From: Luidia sarsii
Lineage: Eukaryota; Echinodermata; Asteroidea; Paxillosida; Luidiidae
Length of the DNA: 64,000 bases
Direction of reading: 5' to 3'
Assembly: GCA_949987565.1 (NCBI GenBank)
Contig: OX465114.1
Coordinates: forward strand, 7,036,933 to 7,100,932
Shown: one piece after another, positions 11,665 to 25,700 of the stretch
Layout of the letters: the number at the start of each line of letters is the position of its first letter
Numbering within the stretch: position 1 is the stretch's first letter
The notes under the pieces: model-generated
Databases searched by the model: none
What the model saw: the letters and a program-made list of their open reading frames with translations, nothing else
What the model was told of the DNA's origin: nothing
Position numbers and translations under genes: made by a program

Positions 11665-14600
11665 CATCATACTGTGTTCGATTTCAGATTTATCACTACT
11701 GATGGATAGATCTTTCCAAGGCCTGTTAGCAGGTCAAGTTTTAGCTTCGTCAATATAAAAATGAAGGAGATATTAACGTGCAAAGTGTATTTTTCTTTCC
11801 AGCTGCTGTCCGCCGACTGACTGTTGTGTACTGCTGTCTGCACACACAAGCTGCCTGAGTGACTGAGGTTGGTTCTTTTTGCTTGATAATAAAATCATCA
11901 TACTGTGTTCGATTTCAGATTTTTCACTGCTGATGGATAGATCTTTCCAAGGCCTGTTAGCAGGTCAAGTTTTAGCTTCGTCAATATAAAAATGAAGGAG
12001 ATATTAACGTGCAAAGTGTATTTTTCTTTCCAGCTGCTGTCCGCCGACTGACTGTTGTGTACTGCTGTCTGCACACACAAGCTGCCTGAGTGACTGAGGT
12101 TGGTTCTTTTTGCTTGATCATAAAATCATCATACTGTGTTCGATTTCAGATTTATCACTACTGATGGATAGATCTTTCCAAGGCCTGTTAGCAGGTCAAG
12201 TTTTAGCTTCGTCAATATAAAAATGAAGGAGATATTAACGTGCAAAGTGTATTTTTCTTTCCAGCTGCTGTCCGCCGACAGACTGTTGTGTACTGCTGTC
12301 TGCACACACAAGCTGCCTGAGTGACTGAGGTTGGTTCTTTTTGCTTGATCATAAAATCATCATACTTTGTTTGATTTCAGATTTTTCACTACTGATGGAT
12401 AGATCTTTTCAGGGCCTGTTAGCAGGTCAAGTTTTAGCTTCGTCAATATAAAAATGAAGGAGATATTAACGTGCAAAGTGTATTTTTCTTTCCAGCTGCT
12501 GTCCGCCGACTGACTGTTGTGTACTGCTGTCTGCACACACAAGCTGCCTGAGTGACTGAGGTTGGTTCTTTTTGCTTGATCATAAAATCATCATACTGTG
12601 TTCGATTTCAGATTTATCACTACTGATGGATAGATCTTTCCAAGGCCTGTTAGCAGGTCAAGTTTTAGCTTCATCAATATAAAAATGAAGGAGATATTAA
12701 CGTGCAAAGTGTATTTTTCTTTCCAGCTGCTGTCCGCCGACTGACTGTTTTGTACTGCTGTCTGCACACACAAGCTGCCTGAGTGACTGAGGTTGGTTCT
12801 TTTTACTTGATCATAAAATCATCATAGTATGTTCGATTTCAGATTTTTCACTGCTGATGGATAGATCTTTCCAAGGCCTGTTAGCAGGCCAAGTTTTAGC
12901 TTCGTCAATATAATAATGAAGGAGATATTAACGTGCAAAGTTTATTTTTCTTTCCAGCTGCTGTCCTCCGACTGACTGTTGTGTACTGCTGTCTGCAAAC
13001 ACAAGCTGCCTGAGTGACTGAGGTTGGTTCTTTTTGCTTGATCATAAAATCATCATACTGTGTTCGATTTCAGATTTATCACTACTGATGGATAGATCTT
13101 TCCAAGGCCTGTTAGCAGGTCAAGTTTTAGCTTCGTCAATATAAAAATGAAGGAGATATTAACGTGCAAAGTGTATTTTTCTTTCCAGCTGCTGTCCGCC
13201 GACTGACTGTTGTGTACTGCTGTCTGCACACACAAGCTGCCTGAGTGACTGAGGTTGGTTCTTTTTGCTTGATAATAAAATCATCATACTTTGTTTGATT
13301 TCAGATTTTTCACTACTGATGGATAGATCTTTTCAGGGCCTGTTAGCAGGTCAAGTTTTAGCTTCGTCAATATAAAAATGAAGGAGATATTAACGTGCAA
13401 AGTGTATTTTTCTTTCCAGCTGCTGTCCGCCGACTGACTGTTGTGTACTGCTGTCTGCACACACAAGCTGCCTGAGTGACTGAGGTTGGTTCTTTTTGCT
13501 TGATCATAAAATCATCATACTGTGTTCGATTTCAGATTTATCACTACTGATGGATAGATCTTTCCAAGGCCTGTTAGCAGGTCAAGTTTTAGCTTCGTCA
13601 ATATAAAAATGAAGGAGATATTAACGTGCAAAGTGTATTTTTCTTTCCAGCTGCTGTCCGCCGACTGACTGTTTTGTACTGCTGTCTGCACACACAAGCT
13701 GCCTGAGTGACTGAGGTTGGTTCTTTTTACTTGATCATAAAATCATCATAGTATGTTCGATTTCAGATTTTTCACTGCTGATGGATAGATCTTTCCAAGG
13801 CCTGTTAGCAGGCCAAGTTTTAGCTTCGTCAATATAATAATGAAGGAGATATTAACGTGCAAAGTTTATTTTTCTTTCCAGCTGCTGTCCTCCGACTGAC
13901 TGTTGTGTACTGCTGTCTGCAAACACAAGCTGCCTGAGTGACTGAGGTTGGTTCTTTTTGCTTGATCATAAAATCATCATACTGTGTTCGATTTCAGATT
14001 TATCACTACTGATGGATAGATCTTTCCAAGGCCTGTTAGCAGGTCAAGTTTTAGCTTCGTCAATATAAAAATGAAGGAGATATTAACGTGCAAAGTGTAT
14101 TTTTCTTTCCAGCTGCTGTCCGCCGACTGACTGTTGTGTACTGCTGTCTGCACACACAAGCTGCCTGAGTGACTGAGGTTGGTTCTTTTTGCTTGATAAT
14201 AAAATCATCATACTGTGTTCGATTTCAGATTTTTCACTGCTGATGGATAGATCTTTCCAAGGCCTGTTAGCAGGTCAAGTTTTAGCTTCGTCAATATAAA
14301 AATGAAGGAGATATTAACGTGCAAAGTGTATTTTTCTTTCCAGCTGCTGTCCGCCGACTGACTGTTGTGTACTGCTGTCTGCACACACAAGCTGCCTGAG
14401 TGACTGAGGTTGGTTCTTTTTGCTTGATCATAAAATCATCATACTGTGTTCGATTTCAGATTTATCACTACTGATGGATAGATCTTTCCAAGGCCTGTTA
14501 GCAGGTCAAGTTTTAGCTTCGTCAATATAAAAATGAAGGAGATATTAACGTGCAAAGTGTATTTTTCTTTCCAGCTGCTGTCCGCCGACAGACTGTTGTG

Positions 14601-15822
14601 TACTGCTGTCTGCACACACAAGCTGCCTGAGTGACTGAGGTTGGTTCTTTTTGCTTGATCATAAAATCATCATACTTTGTTTGATTTCAGATTTTTCACT
14701 ACTGATGGATAGATCTTTTCAGGGCCTGTTAGCAGGTCAAGTTTTAGCTTCGTCAATATAAAAATGAAGGAGATATTAACGTGCAAAGTGTATTTTTCTT
14801 TCCAGCTGCTGTCCGCCGACTGACTGTTGTGTACTGCTGTCTGCACACACAAGCTGCCTGAGTGACTGAGGTTGGTTCTTTTTGCTTGATCATAAAATCA
14901 TCATACTGTGTTCGATTTCAGATTTATCACTACTGATGGATAGATCTTTCCAAGGCCTGTTAGCAGGTCAAGTTTTAGCTTCATCAATATAAAAATGAAG
15001 GAGATATTAACGTGCAAAGTGTATTTTTCTTTCCAGCTGCTGTCCGCCGACTGACTGTTTTGTACTGCTGTCTGCACACACAAGCTGCCTGAGTGACTGA
15101 GGTTGGTTCTTTTTACTTGATCATAAAATCATCATAGTATGTTCGATTTCAGATTTTTCACTGCTGATGGATAGATCTTTCCAAGGCCTGTTAGCAGGCC
15201 AAGTTTTAGCTTCGTCAATATAATAATGAAGGAGATATTAACGTGCAAAGTTTATTTTTCTTTCCAGCTGCTGTCCTCCGACTGACTGTTGTGTACTGCT
15301 GTCTGCAAACACAAGCTGCCTGAGTGACTGAGGTTGGTTCTTTTTGCTTGATCATAAAATCATCATACTGTGTTCGATTTCAGATTTATCACTACTGATG
15401 GATAGATCTTTCCAAGGCCTGTTAGCAGGTCAAGTTTTAGCTTCGTCAATATAAAAATGAAGGAGATATTAACGTGCAAAGTGTATTTTTCTTTCCAGCT
15501 GCTGTCCGCCGACTGACTGTTGTGTACTGCTGTCTGCACACACAAGCTGCCTGAGTGACTGAGGTTGGTTCTTTTTGCTTGATAATAAAATCATCATACT
15601 GTGTTCGATTTCAGATTTTTCACTGCTGATGGATAGATCTTTCCAAGGCCTGTTAGCAGGTCAAGTTTTAGCTTCGTCAATATAATAATAAAGGAGATAT
15701 TAACGTGCAAAGTTTATTTTTCTTTCCAGCTGCTGTCCTCCGACTGACTGTTGTGTACTGCTGTCTGCAAACACAAGCTGCCTGAGTGACTGAGGTTGGT
15801 TCTTTTTGCTTGATCATAAAAT
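11665..15822. repeat. 18-monomer block, copy 1 (B A B* C D' E B C D E B A B* C D' E B X)
   Basis: The block spans 4158 bp. It has an internal ten-monomer period: B A B* C D' E starts at 11665 and again at 13975, 2310 bp later. The same 18 monomers, in the same order and with the same D' (CTTCATC), B* (CGACAGACTG) and terminal X (AATAATAAAGG) markers, recur at 29683-33840, exactly 18,018 bp (78 monomers) downstream. I noticed no difference at the diagnostic sites I compared. Confidence 0.93.
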
Positions 15823-18800
15823 CATCATACTGTGTTCGATTTCAGATTTATCACTACTGATGGATAGATCTTTCCAAGGCCTGTTAGCAGGTCAAGTTTT
15901 AGCTTCGTCAATATAAAAATGAAGGAGATATTAACGTGCAAAGTGTATTTTTCTTTCCAGCTGCTGTCCGCCGACTGACTGTTGTGTACTGCGCTCTGCA
16001 CACACAAGCTGCCTGAGTGACTGAGGTTGGTTCTTTTTGCTTGATCATAAAATCATCATAGTATGTTCGATTTCAGATTTTTCACTGCTGATGGGTAGAT
16101 CTTTCCAAGGCCTGTTAGCAGGCCAAGTTTTAGCTTCGTCAATATAATAATGAAGGACATATTAACGTGCAAAGTGTATTTTTCTTTCCAGCTGCTGTCC
16201 GCCGACTGACTGTTGTGTACTGCTGTCTGCACACACAAGCTGCCTGAGTGACTGAGGTTGGTTCTTTTTGCTTGATCATAAAATCATCATAGTATGTTCG
16301 ATTTCAGATTTATCACTACTAATGGATAGATCTTTCCAAGGCCTGTTAGCAGGTCAAGTTTTAGCTTCGTCAATATAAAAATTAAGGAGATATTAACGTG
16401 CAAAGTGTAGTTTTCTTTCCAGCTGCTGTCCGCCGACTGACTGTTGTGTACTGCTGTCTGCACACACAAGCTGCCTGAGTGACTGAGGTTGGTTCTTTTT
16501 GCTTGATCATAAAATCATCATACTGTGTTCGATTTCAGATTTTTCACTGCTGATGGATAGATCTTTCCAAGGCCTGTTAGCAGGTCAAGTTTTAGCTTCG
16601 TCAATATAAAAATGAAGGAGATATTAACGTGCAAAGTGTATTTTTCTTTCCAGCTGCTGTCCGCCGACTGACTGTTGTGTACTGCTGTCTGCACACACAA
16701 GCTGCCTAAGTGACTGAGGTTGGTTCTTTTTGCTTGATCATAAAATCATCATAGTATGTTCGATTTCAGATTTTTCACTGCTGATGGATAGATCTTAACA
16801 AGGCCTGTTAGCAGGCCAAGTTTTAGCTTCGTCAATATAATAATGAAGGAGATATTAACGTGCAAAGTTTATTTTTCTTTCCAGCTGCTGTCCTCCGACT
16901 GACTGTTGTGTACTGCTGTCTGCACACACAAGCTGCCTAAGTGACTGAGGTTGGTTCTTTTTGCTTGATCATAAAATCATCATAGTATGTTCGATTTCAG
17001 ATTTTTCACTGCTGATGGATAGATCTTAACAAGGCCTGTTAGCAGGCCAAGTTTTAGCTTCGTCAATATAATACTGAAGGAGATATTAACGTGCAAAGTT
17101 TATTTTTCTTTCCAGCTGCTGTCCTCCGACTGACTGTTGTGTACTGCTGTCTGCACACACAAGCTGCCTAAGTGACTGAGGTTGGTTCTTTTTGCTTGAT
17201 CATAAAATCATCATACTGTGTTCGATTTCAGATTTTTCAACACTGATGGATAGATCTTTTCAAGGCCTGTTAGCAGGCCAAGTTTTAGCTTCGTCAATAT
17301 AATAATGAAGGAGATATTAACGTGCAAAGTTTATTTTTCTTTCCAGCTGCTGTCCTCCGACTGACTGTTGTGTACTGCTGTCTGCACACACAAGCTGCCT
17401 GAGTGACTGAGGTTGGTTCTTTTTGCTTGATCATAAAATCATCATAGTATGTTCGATTTCAGATTTTTCACTGCTGATAGATAGATCTTTCCAAGGCCTG
17501 TTAGCAGGCCAAGTTTTAGCTTCGTCAATATAAAAATGAAGGAGATATTAACGTGCAAAGTTTATTTTTCTTTCCAGCTGCTGTCCTCCGACTGACTGTT
17601 GTGTACTGCTGTCTGCAAACACAAGCTGCCTGAGTGACTGAGGTTGGTTCTTTTTGCTTGATCATAAAATCATCATACTGTGTTCGATTTCAGATTTATC
17701 ACTACTGATGGATAGATCTTTCCAAGGCCTGTTAGCAGGCCAAGTTTTAGCTTCGTCAATATAATAATGAAGGAGATATTAACGTGCAAAGTTTATTTTT
17801 CTTTCCAGCTGCTGTCCTCCGACTGACTGTTGTGTACTGCTGTCTGCAAACACAAGCTGCCTGAGTGACTGAGGTTGGTTCTTTTTGCTTGATCATAAAA
17901 TCATCATACTGTGTTCGATTTCAGATTTATCACTACTGATGGATAGATCTTTCCAAGGCCTGTTAGCAGGTCAAGTTTTAGCTTCGTCAATATAAAAATG
18001 AAGGAGATATTAACGTGCAAAGTGTATTTTTCTTTCCAGCTGCTGTCCGCCGACTGACTGTTGTGTACTGCTGTCTGCACACACAAGCTGCCTGAGTGAC
18101 TGAGGTTGGTTCTTTTTGCTTGATAATAAAATCATCATACTGTGTTCGATTTCAGATTTTTCACTGCTGATGGATAGATCTTTCCAAGGCCTGTTAGCAG
18201 GTCAAGTTTTAGCTTCGTCAATATAATAATAAAGGAGATATTAACGTGCAAAGTTTATTTTTCTTTCCAGCTGCTGTCCTCCGACTGACTGTTGTGTACT
18301 GCTGTCTGCAAACACAAGCTGCCTGAGTGACTGAGGTTGGTTCTTTTTGCTTGATCATAAAATCATCATACTGTGTTCGATTTCAGATTTATCACTACTG
18401 ATGGATAGATCTTTCCAAGGCCTGTTAGCAGGTCAAGTTTTAGCTTCGTCAATATAAAAATGAAGGAGATATTAACGTGCAAAGTGTATTTTTCTTTCCA
18501 GCTGCTGTCCGCCGACTGACTGTTGTGTACTGCTGTCTGCACACACAAGCTGCCTGAGTGACTGAGGTTGGTTCTTTTTGCTTGATAATAAAATCATCAT
18601 ACTGTGTTCGATTTCAGATTTTTCACTGCTGATGGATAGATCTTTCCAAGGCCTGTTAGCAGGTCAAGTTTTAGCTTCGTCAATATAATAATAAAGGAGA
18701 TATTAACGTGCAAAGTTTATTTTTCTTTCCAGCTGCTGTCCTCCGACTGACTGTTGTGTACTGCTGTCTGCAAACACAAGCTGCCTGAGTGACTGAGGTT

Positions 18801-18825
18801 GGTTCTTTTTGCTTGATCATAAAAT
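15823..18825. repeat. F-G-H-A2-I-J-K-L-Y-B-X-B-X block, 3003 bp (13 monomers)
   Basis: The first nine monomers are the F block, with GATAGATAG in L. They are followed by Y (B front joined to an E-like back with CAGGCC, GTTTATT, GCAAACAC) and then B X B X. B-X is a two-monomer (462-bp) tandem repeat at 17902-18825, and a third B-X pair lies just upstream of the preceding F at 15361-15822. Confidence 0.9.
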
Positions 18826-21800
18826 CATCATACTGTGTTCGATTTCAGATTTATCACTACTGATGGATAGATCTTTCCAAGGCCTGTTAGCAGGTCAAGT
18901 TTTAGCTTCGTCAATATAAAAATGAAGGAGATATTAACGTGCAAAGTGTATTTTTCTTTCCAGCTGCTGTCCGCCGACTGACTGTTGTGTACTGCGCTCT
19001 GCACACACAAGCTGCCTGAGTGACTGAGGTTGGTTCTTTTTGCTTGATCATAAAATCATCATAGTATGTTCGATTTCAGATTTTTCACTGCTGATGGGTA
19101 GATCTTTCCAAGGCCTGTTAGCAGGCCAAGTTTTAGCTTCGTCAATATAATAATGAAGGACATATTAACGTGCAAAGTGTATTTTTCTTTCCAGCTGCTG
19201 TCCGCCGACTGACTGTTGTGTACTGCTGTCTGCACACACAAGCTGCCTGAGTGACTGAGGTTGGTTCTTTTTGCTTGATCATAAAATCATCATAGTATGT
19301 TCGATTTCAGATTTATCACTACTAATGGATAGATCTTTCCAAGGCCTGTTAGCAGGTCAAGTTTTAGCTTCGTCAATATAAAAATTAAGGAGATATTAAC
19401 GTGCAAAGTGTAGTTTTCTTTCCAGCTGCTGTCCGCCGACTGACTGTTGTGTACTGCTGTCTGCACACACAAGCTGCCTGAGTGACTGAGGTTGGTTCTT
19501 TTTGCTTGATCATAAAATCATCATACTGTGTTCGATTTCAGATTTTTCACTGCTGATGGATAGATCTTTCCAAGGCCTGTTAGCAGGTCAAGTTTTAGCT
19601 TCGTCAATATAAAAATGAAGGAGATATTAACGTGCAAAGTGTATTTTTCTTTCCAGCTGCTGTCCGCCGACTGACTGTTGTGTACTGCTGTCTGCACACA
19701 CAAGCTGCCTAAGTGACTGAGGTTGGTTCTTTTTGCTTGATCATAAAATCATCATAGTATGTTCGATTTCAGATTTTTCACTGCTGATGGATAGATCTTA
19801 ACAAGGCCTGTTAGCAGGCCAAGTTTTAGCTTCGTCAATATAATAATGAAGGAGATATTAACGTGCAAAGTTTATTTTTCTTTCCAGCTGCTGTCCTCCG
19901 ACTGACTGTTGTGTACTGCTGTCTGCACACACAAGCTGCCTAAGTGACTGAGGTTGGTTCTTTTTGCTTGATCATAAAATCATCATAGTATGTTCGATTT
20001 CAGATTTTTCACTGCTGATGGATAGATCTTAACAAGGCCTGTTAGCAGGCCAAGTTTTAGCTTCGTCAATATAATACTGAAGGAGATATTAACGTGCAAA
20101 GTTTATTTTTCTTTCCAGCTGCTGTCCTCCGACTGACTGTTGTGTACTGCTGTCTGCACACACAAGCTGCCTAAGTGACTGAGGTTGGTTCTTTTTGCTT
20201 GATCATAAAATCATCATACTGTGTTCGATTTCAGATTTTTCAACACTGATGGATAGATCTTTTCAAGGCCTGTTAGCAGGCCAAGTTTTAGCTTCGTCAA
20301 TATAATAATGAAGGAGATATTAACGTGCAAAGTTTATTTTTCTTTCCAGCTGCTGTCCTCCGACTGACTGTTGTGTACTGCTGTCTGCACACACAAGCTG
20401 CCTGAGTGACTGAGGTTGGTTCTTTTTGCTTGATCATAAAATCATCATAGTATGTTCGATTTCAGATTTTTCACTGCTGATAGATAGATCTTTCCAAGGC
20501 CTGTTAGCAGGCCAAGTTTTAGCTTCGTCAATATAAAAATGAAGGAGATATTAACGTGCAAAGTTTATTTTTCTTTCCAGCTGCTGTCCTCCGACTGACT
20601 GTTGTGTACTGCTGTCTGCAAACACAAGCTGCCTGAGTGACTGAGGTTGGTTCTTTTTGCTTGATCATAAAATCATCATACTGTGTTCGATTTCAGATTT
20701 ATCACTACTGATGGATAGATCTTTCCAAGGCCTGTTAGCAGGCCAAGTTTTAGCTTCGTCAATATAATAATAAAGGAGATATTAACGTGCAAAGTTTATT
20801 TTTCTTTCCAGCTGCTGTCCTCCGACTGACTGTTGTGTACTGCTGTCTGCAAACACAAGCTGCCTGAGTGACTGAGGTTGGTTCTTTTTGCTTGATCATA
20901 AAATCATCATACTGTGTTCGATTTCAGATTTATCACTACTGATGGATAGATCTTTCCAAGGCCTGTTAGCAGGTCAAGTTTTAGCTTCGTCAATATAAAA
21001 ATGAAGGAGATATTAACGTGCAAAGTGTATTTTTCTTTCCAGCTGCTGTCCGCCGACTGACTGTTGTGTACTGCGCTCTGCACACACAAGCTGCCTGAGT
21101 GACTGAGGTTGGTTCTTTTTGCTTGATCATAAAATCATCATAGTATGTTCGATTTCAGATTTTTCACTGCTGATGGGTAGATCTTTCCAAGGCCTGTTAG
21201 CAGGCCAAGTTTTAGCTTCGTCAATATAATAATGAAGGACATATTAACGTGCAAAGTGTATTTTTCTTTCCAGCTGCTGTCCGCCGACTGACTGTTGTGT
21301 ACTGCTGTCTGCACACACAAGCTGCCTGAGTGACTGAGGTTGGTTCTTTTTGCTTGATCATAAAATCATCATAGTATGTTCGATTTCAGATTTATCACTA
21401 CTAATGGATAGATCTTTCCAAGGCCTGTTAGCAGGTCAAGTTTTAGCTTCGTCAATATAAAAATTAAGGAGATATTAACGTGCAAAGTGTAGTTTTCTTT
21501 CCAGCTGCTGTCCGCCGACTGACTGTTGTGTACTGCTGTCTGCACACACAAGCTGCCTGAGTGACTGAGGTTGGTTCTTTTTGCTTGATCATAAAATCAT
21601 CATACTGTGTTCGATTTCAGATTTTTCACTGCTGATGGATAGATCTTTCCAAGGCCTGTTAGCAGGTCAAGTTTTAGCTTCGTCAATATAAAAATGAAGG
21701 AGATATTAACGTGCAAAGTGTATTTTTCTTTCCAGCTGCTGTCCGCCGACTGACTGTTGTGTACTGCTGTCTGCACACACAAGCTGCCTAAGTGACTGAG

Positions 21801-22752
21801 GTTGGTTCTTTTTGCTTGATCATAAAATCATCATAGTATGTTCGATTTCAGATTTTTCACTGCTGATGGATAGATCTTAACAAGGCCTGTTAGCAGGCCA
21901 AGTTTTAGCTTCGTCAATATAATAATAAAGGAGATATTAACGTGCAAAGTTTATTTTTCTTTCCAGCTGCTGTCCTCCGACTGACTGTTGTGTACTGCTG
22001 TCTGCACACACAAGCTGCCTAAGTGACTGAGGTTGGTTCTTTTTGCTTGATCATAAAATCATCATAGTATGTTCGATTTCAGATTTTTCACTGCTGATGG
22101 ATAGATCTTAACAAGGCCTGTTAGCAGGCCAAGTTTTAGCTTCGTCAATATAATAATGAAGGAGATATTAACGTGCAAAGTTTATTTTTCTTTCCAGCTG
22201 CTGTCCTCCGACTGACTGTTGTGTACTGCTGTCTGCAAACACAAGCTGCCTGAGTGACTGAGGTTGGTTCTTTTTGCTTGATCATAAAATCATCATACTG
22301 TGTTCGATTTCAGATTTATCACTACTGATGGATAGATCTTTCCAAGGCCTGTTAGCAGGTCAAGTTTTAGCTTCGTCAATATAAAAATGAAGGAGATATT
22401 AACGTGCAAAGTGTATTTTTCTTTCCAGCTGCTGTCCGCCGACTGACTGTTGTGTACTGCTGTCTGCACACACAAGCTGCCTGAGTGACTGAGGTTGGTT
22501 CTTTTTGCTTGATAATAAAATCATCATACTGTGTTCGATTTCAGATTTTTCACTGCTGATGGATAGATCTTTCCAAGGCCTGTTAGCAGGTCAAGTTTTA
22601 GCTTCGTCAATATAATAATAAAGGAGATATTAACGTGCAAAGTTTATTTTTCTTTCCAGCTGCTGTCCTCCGACTGACTGTTGTGTACTGCTGTCTGCAA
22701 ACACAAGCTGCCTGAGTGACTGAGGTTGGTTCTTTTTGCTTGATCATAAAAT
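18826..22752. repeat. 17-monomer higher-order unit, copy 1 (3927 bp)
   Basis: The order is F G H A2 I J K L Y, then F G H A2 I I/E B X. The second I (21829-22059) carries AATAATAAAGG in place of AATAATGAAGG. The next monomer is an I front with an E-type GCAAACAC end. From the B X pair before it (18364) through the variant I, 16 monomers match the unit 3927 bp downstream. Confidence 0.92.
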
Positions 22753-25700
22753 CATCATACTGTGTTCGATTTCAGATTTATCACTACTGATGGATAGATC
22801 TTTCCAAGGCCTGTTAGCAGGTCAAGTTTTAGCTTCGTCAATATAAAAATGAAGGAGATATTAACGTGCAAAGTGTATTTTTCTTTCCAGCTGCTGTCCG
22901 CCGACTGACTGTTGTGTACTGCGCTCTGCACACACAAGCTGCCTGAGTGACTGAGGTTGGTTCTTTTTGCTTGATCATAAAATCATCATAGTATGTTCGA
23001 TTTCAGATTTTTCACTGCTGATGGGTAGATCTTTCCAAGGCCTGTTAGCAGGCCAAGTTTTAGCTTCGTCAATATAATAATGAAGGACATATTAACGTGC
23101 AAAGTGTATTTTTCTTTCCAGCTGCTGTCCGCCGACTGACTGTTGTGTACTGCTGTCTGCACACACAAGCTGCCTGAGTGACTGAGGTTGGTTCTTTTTG
23201 CTTGATCATAAAATCATCATAGTATGTTCGATTTCAGATTTATCACTACTAATGGATAGATCTTTCCAAGGCCTGTTAGCAGGTCAAGTTTTAGCTTCGT
23301 CAATATAAAAATTAAGGAGATATTAACGTGCAAAGTGTAGTTTTCTTTCCAGCTGCTGTCCGCCGACTGACTGTTGTGTACTGCTGTCTGCACACACAAG
23401 CTGCCTGAGTGACTGAGGTTGGTTCTTTTTGCTTGATCATAAAATCATCATACTGTGTTCGATTTCAGATTTTTCACTGCTGATGGATAGATCTTTCCAA
23501 GGCCTGTTAGCAGGTCAAGTTTTAGCTTCGTCAATATAAAAATGAAGGAGATATTAACGTGCAAAGTGTATTTTTCTTTCCAGCTGCTGTCCGCCGACTG
23601 ACTGTTGTGTACTGCTGTCTGCACACACAAGCTGCCTAAGTGACTGAGGTTGGTTCTTTTTGCTTGATCATAAAATCATCATAGTATGTTCGATTTCAGA
23701 TTTTTCACTGCTGATGGATAGATCTTAACAAGGCCTGTTAGCAGGCCAAGTTTTAGCTTCGTCAATATAATAATGAAGGAGATATTAACGTGCAAAGTTT
23801 ATTTTTCTTTCCAGCTGCTGTCCTCCGACTGACTGTTGTGTACTGCTGTCTGCACACACAAGCTGCCTAAGTGACTGAGGTTGGTTCTTTTTGCTTGATC
23901 ATAAAATCATCATAGTATGTTCGATTTCAGATTTTTCACTGCTGATGGATAGATCTTAACAAGGCCTGTTAGCAGGCCAAGTTTTAGCTTCGTCAATATA
24001 ATACTGAAGGAGATATTAACGTGCAAAGTTTATTTTTCTTTCCAGCTGCTGTCCTCCGACTGACTGTTGTGTACTGCTGTCTGCACACACAAGCTGCCTA
24101 AGTGACTGAGGTTGGTTCTTTTTGCTTGATCATAAAATCATCATACTGTGTTCGATTTCAGATTTTTCAACACTGATGGATAGATCTTTTCAAGGCCTGT
24201 TAGCAGGCCAAGTTTTAGCTTCGTCAATATAATAATGAAGGAGATATTAACGTGCAAAGTTTATTTTTCTTTCCAGCTGCTGTCCTCCGACTGACTGTTG
24301 TGTACTGCTGTCTGCACACACAAGCTGCCTGAGTGACTGAGGTTGGTTCTTTTTGCTTGATCATAAAATCATCATAGTATGTTCGATTTCAGATTTTTCA
24401 CTGCTGATAGATAGATCTTTCCAAGGCCTGTTAGCAGGCCAAGTTTTAGCTTCGTCAATATAAAAATGAAGGAGATATTAACGTGCAAAGTTTATTTTTC
24501 TTTCCAGCTGCTGTCCTCCGACTGACTGTTGTGTACTGCTGTCTGCAAACACAAGCTGCCTGAGTGACTGAGGTTGGTTCTTTTTGCTTGATCATAAAAT
24601 CATCATACTGTGTTCGATTTCAGATTTATCACTACTGATGGATAGATCTTTCCAAGGCCTGTTAGCAGGCCAAGTTTTAGCTTCGTCAATATAATAATAA
24701 AGGAGATATTAACGTGCAAAGTTTATTTTTCTTTCCAGCTGCTGTCCTCCGACTGACTGTTGTGTACTGCTGTCTGCAAACACAAGCTGCCTGAGTGACT
24801 GAGGTTGGTTCTTTTTGCTTGATCATAAAATCATCATACTGTGTTCGATTTCAGATTTATCACTACTGATGGATAGATCTTTCCAAGGCCTGTTAGCAGG
24901 TCAAGTTTTAGCTTCGTCAATATAAAAATGAAGGAGATATTAACGTGCAAAGTGTATTTTTCTTTCCAGCTGCTGTCCGCCGACTGACTGTTGTGTACTG
25001 CGCTCTGCACACACAAGCTGCCTGAGTGACTGAGGTTGGTTCTTTTTGCTTGATCATAAAATCATCATAGTATGTTCGATTTCAGATTTTTCACTGCTGA
25101 TGGGTAGATCTTTCCAAGGCCTGTTAGCAGGCCAAGTTTTAGCTTCGTCAATATAATAATGAAGGACATATTAACGTGCAAAGTGTATTTTTCTTTCCAG
25201 CTGCTGTCCGCCGACTGACTGTTGTGTACTGCTGTCTGCACACACAAGCTGCCTGAGTGACTGAGGTTGGTTCTTTTTGCTTGATCATAAAATCATCATA
25301 GTATGTTCGATTTCAGATTTATCACTACTAATGGATAGATCTTTCCAAGGCCTGTTAGCAGGTCAAGTTTTAGCTTCGTCAATATAAAAATTAAGGAGAT
25401 ATTAACGTGCAAAGTGTAGTTTTCTTTCCAGCTGCTGTCCGCCGACTGACTGTTGTGTACTGCTGTCTGCACACACAAGCTGCCTGAGTGACTGAGGTTG
25501 GTTCTTTTTGCTTGATCATAAAATCATCATACTGTGTTTGATTTCAGATTTTTCACTGCTGATGGATAGATCTTTCCAAGGCCTGTTAGCAGGTCAAGTT
25601 TTAGCTTCGTCAATATAAAAATGAAGGAGATATTAACGTGCAAAGTGTATTTTTCTTTCCAGCTGCTGTCCGCCGACTGACTGTTGTGTACTGCTGTCTG